In this document: positions 6,262-8,798 of the stretch, in pieces
Layout: the number at the start of each line of letters is the position of its first letter
Position numbering within the stretch: position 1 is the stretch's first letter
Assembly (NCBI GenBank): GCA_910588595.1
Contig: CAJUQU010000157.1
Span: forward strand, 1-8,798
DNA length: 8,798 nucleotides
Reading direction: 5' to 3'
DNA from: an uncultured Lachnospiraceae bacterium
GTDB lineage: Bacteria; Bacillota_A; Clostridia; Lachnospirales; Lachnospiraceae
Position numbers and translations under genes: made by a program
Notes under the pieces: generated by a model
Database searches by the model: none
What the model saw: only the letters and a program-made list of their open reading frames with translations
Told to the model about the DNA's origin: nothing

Positions 6262-6289
6262 ATCCTATTATGAATAGTTATGTTGTCAA
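6262..6289 (-). promoter_or_regulatory. Promoter for the 71-residue protein gene
   Basis: On the minus strand a consensus TTGACA (6289-6284) is followed after 16 bases by TAGGAT (6267-6262), which keeps the key T1, A2 and T6 positions. The -35 hexamer is part of an inverted repeat with a second TTGACA on the plus strand (6297-6302; TGTCAAGG against CCTTTGACA), an arrangement that could serve as an operator. Confidence 0.55.
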
Positions 6290-6301
6290 GGTGCCTTTGA
6301 C

Positions 6302-6397
6302 ATGAATCTGCATGCCCAAGAGATAATCAAAGCTATTTATGATCAGTTTCTTTCCTGGCTCCGTTCTCCCTCTTCAGATACCAGCGCCGAAACATAA
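6302..6397 (+). CDS. Doubtful 31-codon ORF
   Basis: ATG 6302 to TAA 6397 encodes a peptide beginning MNLHAQEIIKAIYDQFLSWL, which could form an amphipathic helix, with a Ser-rich end. AAGGTG (6288-6293) lies 8 bases upstream and could serve as a ribosome binding site. No convincing promoter or relative is known to me. It lies between the divergent promoter of the 71-residue protein gene and the DnaA boxes. It may be a leader peptide, a remnant, or chance. Confidence 0.25.
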   Translation: MNLHAQEIIKAIYDQFLSWLRSPSSDTSAET

Positions 6398-6430
6398 TCA
6401 ACCCGCTAAAATGTTATGTAAACAAATAGA

Positions 6431-6461
6431 TTATCCACATACTTGTGTTTTTTGTGGATAA
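6431..6461. promoter_or_regulatory. Inverted pair of perfect DnaA boxes
   Basis: TTATCCACA (6431-6439) and its exact reverse complement TGTGGATAA (6453-6461) match the bacterial DnaA-box consensus TTATNCACA at every position, facing each other across 13 bases. DnaA usually binds such 9-mers at oriC, at DnaA-titration or reactivation sites, and in the promoters of DnaA-controlled genes. The sequence shows the sites; occupancy is inference. The pair lies about 270 bases before the HD-GYP start codon. Confidence 0.5.
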
Positions 6462-6570
6462 CTCACATGTTTTTTGGATACAGGCACTCCCATCTCTATG
6501 TCAACCTGCTTTTTTTCAATAGTAGCATATGTATTTTTATAAATCAATCCCTAATTTCCAAATTGTACAA

Positions 6571-6598
6571 ATTTACATAACTTTTTAGTTATGTTTAC
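6571..6598. repeat. Inverted GTTATGT repeat, possible operator
   Basis: ACATAAC (6575-6581) and GTTATGT (6588-6594) are a perfect 7-bp inverted repeat with a TTTTTA loop; flanking bases extend the likeness (GTTATGTAAAT on the minus strand, GTTATGTTTAC on the plus strand). Related copies occur at 6413 (GTTATGTAAAC) and 6277 (GTTATGTTGTC). It lies about 75 bases upstream of the proposed HD-GYP -10 box, a reasonable place for a regulator site. Confidence 0.35.
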
Positions 6599-6667
6599 CA
6601 TGTGTCTATTTATGTTACCCACCGTTGAGCATTTTTCAATTTTGTCTATACAACGCTCCTCATTCTG

Positions 6668-6676
6668 TGCTATCAT
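6668..6676 (+). promoter_or_regulatory. Extended -10 promoter of the HD-GYP gene
   Basis: TG-C-TATCAT (6668-6676) is an extended -10 element with 5 of 6 bases of TATAAT; no good -35 lies 17 bases upstream. It predicts a transcript start near 6683 and a roughly 50-nt leader ending at a strong AGGAGG (6724-6729). An alternative is TTGAGC (6625-6630) followed after 16 bases by TATACA. Confidence 0.4.
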
Positions 6677-6733
6677 ATATATATACACCAAAAGGAAACT
6701 CTTATAGAGCACTTCTTCATATTAGGAGGACTT

Positions 6734-7783
6734 ATGTACAAACTATCAACTCAATCAATCAAACCTGGCATGGTATTGTACGATGATATCTACACCCCTG
6801 CCAACGTCATTCTTTTTAAGGCTAATACAATTCTGTCCCAGGAAAATATCCAGACTCTGTACGAATACAATTTCGAAGAGGTGACGCTGAGCGAACCTGG
6901 TGAGATCAATATAACACATTACAAATATCTTCACCTGAATCCGGATTTTCAACATTTCAATGAAGTGTACACGGCGGCACTCGACTCCTTCCACAGGATC
7001 ATGCGCACTCTCGATACCGGGCTGGAGCTCAATATCCTCAAGCTCCTGTCGCTGCGTGACGATATCCTATCCGCCGTCAAAAACGGAGAACAGCTGCTCG
7101 ACTATCTCTACAACATGATGCCAAATGAAAATGAGATCACTTACAATCACTGTTTTAACTGCGGTCTTCTGTGCTATGTCTTTGGCAAATGGATCGACAT
7201 GGGTGACGAGGACCTGGACAATCTGACCATTTCCGGTTTCATATTTGACATCGGGAAGACCAAAATTTCTGACGAACTGTTATGGAAGCCCGATAAACTT
7301 ACACCGGAAGAATACATACAGATGCAGCATCACATCCACCTGGGATACGAACTGGTAAAATCAAGAAAACTCCCTCCGCATGTAGTCAGCGTCATGATCA
7401 TGCACCACGAACGCTGTGACGGAAGCGGTTATCCCGCCCGATTAAAGGAAAACCGCATTGACCCCTTTGCGCTGATCGCTGCCATCGTCGATACATATGA
7501 GGCAATGACGCACCCGCGGGCACAGCGTGTAGCCCTCACGCCCTTTCAGGCGATCCGCGTCTTTGAACAGCAGGGATTTGACAAATACGGAGCCCACATC
7601 GAGCCGATCCTCACACGGATCGCCAAGATGTATGTCAATCGGCGTGTCTGTGTGACCGGGAACCTGGAAGGCAGGATCACAGAGATCCACGAAGATGCCC
7701 TGTCACGCCCCACGATCTATGTCAATAATGTATTTTTTGACCTGAGAACGAAGCAGGGCGCAGAAATAACCCGTATGCTGTAG
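6734..7783 (+). CDS. HD-GYP domain protein (cyclic-di-GMP phosphodiesterase family), HD dyad altered
   Basis: 349 residues from ATG 6734 behind AGGAGG (4-nt spacing). Residues 1-55 have the pattern of the small N-terminal domain often preceding HD-GYP (IKPGMVLYDDIYTPANVILFKANTILS). The HD-GYP domain spans about 100-305: H139 in the first motif, FDIGK (171-175), KPDKLTPEE (185-193), H200, HHERCDGSGYP (224-234) and IVDTYEAM (D253). HD-GYP enzymes bind two or three metals and hydrolyse cyclic-di-GMP to pGpG or GMP. Here the His of the HD dyad is Phe171, while the other ligand positions look intact, so catalysis may be reduced, altered or lost. There is no membrane segment or receiver domain, so it is cytosolic. 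It is a single-gene transcript ending in the palindromic terminator. Confidence 0.93.
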   Translation: MYKLSTQSIKPGMVLYDDIYTPANVILFKANTILSQENIQTLYEYNFEEVTLSEPGEINITHYKYLHLNPDFQHFNEVYTAALDSFHRIMRTLDTGLELNILKLLSLRDDILSAVKNGEQLLDYLYNMMPNENEITYNHCFNCGLLCYVFGKWIDMGDEDLDNLTISGFIFDIGKTKISDELLWKPDKLTPEEYIQMQHHIHLGYELVKSRKLPPHVVSVMIMHHERCDGSGYPARLKENRIDPFALIAAIVDTYEAMTHPRAQRVALTPFQAIRVFEQQGFDKYGAHIEPILTRIAKMYVNRRVCVTGNLEGRITEIHEDALSRPTIYVNNVFFDLRTKQGAEITRML

Positions 7784-7799
7784 CATACGGGTTATTTCT
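7762..7799. terminator. Palindromic terminator shared by convergent genes
   Basis: A 17-bp perfect stem (7762-7778 pairing with 7783-7799) closes on a TGTA loop. Its core CCCGTATGC/GCATACGGG is flanked by AT-rich arms that give TTATTT on the plus strand and also T-rich sequence on the minus strand, so it can work both ways. It covers the last codons of the HD-GYP gene, whose TAG stop (7781-7783) sits at the loop, and lies 23 bases past the stop of the convergent 131-residue protein gene. Confidence 0.8.
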
Positions 7800-7822
7800 A
7801 TCTCCAGAGCATTCCGGGTACA

Positions 7823-8218
7823 TCATTCCCCAAAAATCTGTCCGATCTTATCCTGTATCTCCTCCGCCGAGAGTCCATCCGCATTTTGAAGAAGCGTATC
7901 CAGCGACGCTTTCGCCTCACTGAGTTTTTGCTCATCCATACTGTAATGATCGATGTAGGTCCTGATCGACTCCTCGATCCTGGCCTGTCCATCCCTGTCA
8001 ATACCAAGTGTTTTTGACAGGTCATCACTCTTGAAAAATGCTGTGACTTCATCGGCAAAAACTGTCTTGAGCTGATCCGCTGCCTGTGACGTGATATCTC
8101 CGACGACACCGTCCACGCAGCTCTCGGTATCAGGCGCCTTTTGACCTCCATGCCAGCTCCCCACGCCGCCCGCCATCAGCGCACCGATCACCCCCGCTAT
8201 CATCAATGTTCTTTTCAC
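7823..8218 (-). CDS. Exported or membrane-anchored hypothetical protein (131 residues)
   Basis: The start is GTG 8218, with AAGGAG 7 bases upstream. It overlaps the TGA of the preceding gene (GTGA), a sign of translational coupling. Residues 2-20 (KRTLMIAGVIGALMAGGVG) are a signal peptide or anchor; no lipobox cysteine is present. The remainder is helical and acidic: DELSKTLGI-like and IEESIRTYIDHYSMDEQKL (about 81-99), ending in LSAEEIQDKIGQIFGE. I recognise no domain or catalytic motif. It is the second gene of a two-gene operon with the 141-residue protein gene and ends before the shared terminator. Confidence 0.82.
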   Translation of the reverse strand: MKRTLMIAGVIGALMAGGVGSWHGGQKAPDTESCVDGVVGDITSQAADQLKTVFADEVTAFFKSDDLSKTLGIDRDGQARIEESIRTYIDHYSMDEQKLSEAKASLDTLLQNADGLSAEEIQDKIGQIFGE

Positions 8219-8640
8219 GGCTGATCTCCTTCTGTTTTCATCTGTTCCTGGGCTGCATTCACCACCTCGAGCGCCTCACTGCTGATCACATTTTCCTTTT
8301 TCTTCTTAGTAGAGGTCACAGGCTTCTCGGACCACGCCATAGCCTTGATCCCAGGAGTCGTCGTCCTGATCCGCAGATAGCTCTTTCCGTCCTCGACAAA
8401 TCTGACAATAGATATATTCCTCCACTCATAAAACTCAAACGGTGCAAACTCGATCTTGATCTCCTTAAACAGTCCCTTTGCCTCAAAATTTACCAGCTTA
8501 TTGTCAATCCTGACAGGCATGGTATATATATATTTATTATCTGTGGTCTGAATGATCGTCGTCTCAAAAAGCGCGGATTTTCCCTCTTTACTGACTCTGA
8601 TCGCCGCCATAGCCGGTATTGGAATATCTTCTACATTCAT
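8215..8640 (-). CDS. Hypothetical beta-rich protein, possible stand-alone YcgR-N-like domain
   Basis: 141 residues from ATG 8640, which has AAGGAG (8651-8656) 10 bases upstream; the longer frame would need a TTG start at 8664. Residues 1-100 alternate hydrophobic and polar residues as in a beta barrel, with ALFETTII, YIYTMPVRIDNKLVNFEAKG and WRNISIVRFVEDGKSYLRI. This pattern recalls the N-terminal (YcgR-N) domain preceding PilZ in clostridial flagellar-brake proteins, but the PilZ RxxxR and DxSxxG motifs are absent. The likeness is from memory and uncertain. Residues 106-141 are a charged, probably disordered or helical tail (KKKKENVISSEALEVVNAAQ). It is the first gene of the operon, with a strong promoter at 8697-8726. 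Confidence 0.85.
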   Translation of the reverse strand: MNVEDIPIPAMAAIRVSKEGKSALFETTIIQTTDNKYIYTMPVRIDNKLVNFEAKGLFKEIKIEFAPFEFYEWRNISIVRFVEDGKSYLRIRTTTPGIKAMAWSEKPVTSTKKKKENVISSEALEVVNAAQEQMKTEGDQP

Positions 8641-8696
8641 ATGCGCCCTGCTCCTTCCTATCAAATCCTATAAATACTTTCAAATACATCTATAAT

Positions 8697-8726
8697 AGTA
8701 TAATCTGTTTATTTATGGATTGTCAA
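8697..8726 (-). promoter_or_regulatory. Sigma-A promoter of the two-gene operon
   Basis: On the minus strand, consensus TTGACA (8726-8721) is followed after 18 bases by TATACT (8702-8697, 5 of 6 matches). Transcription would begin near 8690, leaving a roughly 50-base leader before ATG 8640. Confidence 0.75.
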
Positions 8727-8798
8727 GGATAAACGCAAAGGCATCCAGGGTTGTTTCACGAAGGTTTCCAAACGACATCATTTATTATGAACTTGCTG
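8727..8798. other. Unassigned right edge
   Basis: These 72 bases hold no supported gene. A minus-strand frame could carry the last few codons of a gene beyond the edge (TGA at 8780-8778, or TGA about 20 bases further in another frame), but none can be confirmed. GTTGTTT and AAACGAC form an imperfect inverted repeat here. Confidence 0.3.

Larger units (their letters stand above)
6398..6733. other. AT-rich intergenic region upstream of the HD-GYP gene
   Basis: No gene-sized frame lies in these 336 bases, which are distinctly more AT-rich than the neighbouring genes. They hold the paired DnaA boxes (6431-6461), GTTATGT heptamers (6413, 6581 on the minus strand, 6588), two T tracts (6471-6475 and about 6510-6517), and the promoter and 5' leader of the HD-GYP gene. 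Nothing resembling a cyclic-di-GMP riboswitch was seen in the leader. Confidence 0.6.

Noticed and set aside
6120..6300. SRP RNA gene, often near tadA in Firmicutes
   Set aside because: The conserved GGTCAGGTCCGGAAGGAAGC-type core is absent, and the stretch is better explained as a leader of the 71-residue protein gene.
6398..6733. Chromosomal replication origin
   Set aside because: Two DnaA boxes and AT richness are suggestive, but there is no dnaA, dnaN, gyrase or parAB gene nearby and no cluster of further boxes.
6600..6733. Cyclic-di-GMP (GEMM) riboswitch upstream of the HD-GYP gene
   Set aside because: The predicted leader is about 50 bases and lacks the conserved GEMM core and tetraloop-receptor sequence.
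8718..8786. 22-codon minus-strand ORF (start MMSFGNLRETTLD)
   Set aside because: It has no RBS, ends within the -35 box of the downstream promoter, and is too short to separate from chance.

Overview
The window looks like chromosomal DNA of a low-to-mid GC Firmicute, most likely a Lachnospiraceae-type gut clostridium. This rests on protein style (a YoaR/VanW-family cell-wall protein, a HAE/PCxxC TadA, a divergent HD-GYP protein), strong AGGAG-type ribosome binding sites, sigma-A promoters (TTGACA/TATAAT) and short intrinsic terminators. No phage, transposase, CRISPR array, tRNA or rRNA was found. Most genes lie on the minus strand.

Left part, bases 1-3111. A VanW-domain protein runs off the left edge on the minus strand. 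Upstream of it is a 36-residue membrane peptide, and both are probably read from a near-consensus promoter (TTGCAA-17-TATAAT). That promoter sits on top of the start codon of a divergent plus-strand gene for a membrane-anchored 202-residue protein. The plus-strand gene converges on, and overlaps by 47 bases, a DnaQ-like DEDDh exonuclease gene.

Middle part, bases 2350-5605. Four closely packed minus-strand genes read in the order alpha/beta-hydrolase (monoacylglycerol-lipase type), tadA (tRNA adenosine deaminase), a GT2 glycosyltransferase with two C-terminal membrane helices, and the exonuclease. Spacings (overlap, 68 bases, 12 bases) suggest one operon, possibly with an internal start before the glycosyltransferase. 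Upstream of the hydrolase, two identical 70-bp repeats with nested inverted repeats fill the space up to an intrinsic terminator.

Bases 5801-6733 hold a 71-residue acidic protein of unknown function on the minus strand. It has its own promoter, a roughly 160-nt leader that can fold strongly, and the terminator just mentioned. To its right lies an AT-rich stretch of about 340 bases with a perfect inverted pair of DnaA boxes, several GTTATGT heptamers, a doubtful 31-codon ORF and the presumed HD-GYP promoter.

Right part, bases 6734-8798. An HD-GYP-type protein on the plus strand has its HD dyad changed to Phe-Asp. It ends in a 17-bp perfect hairpin that probably terminates transcription from both sides. 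A convergent two-gene minus-strand operon with a clear promoter encodes a 141-residue protein, possibly a stand-alone YcgR-N-like beta domain, and a 131-residue exported or membrane-anchored protein. An HD-GYP-type gene beside a possible YcgR-N-like one hints at cyclic-di-GMP biology, but this is inference. The best candidates for something undescribed are the paired 70-bp repeats, the structured leader of the 71-residue gene, and the DnaA-box/heptamer region.
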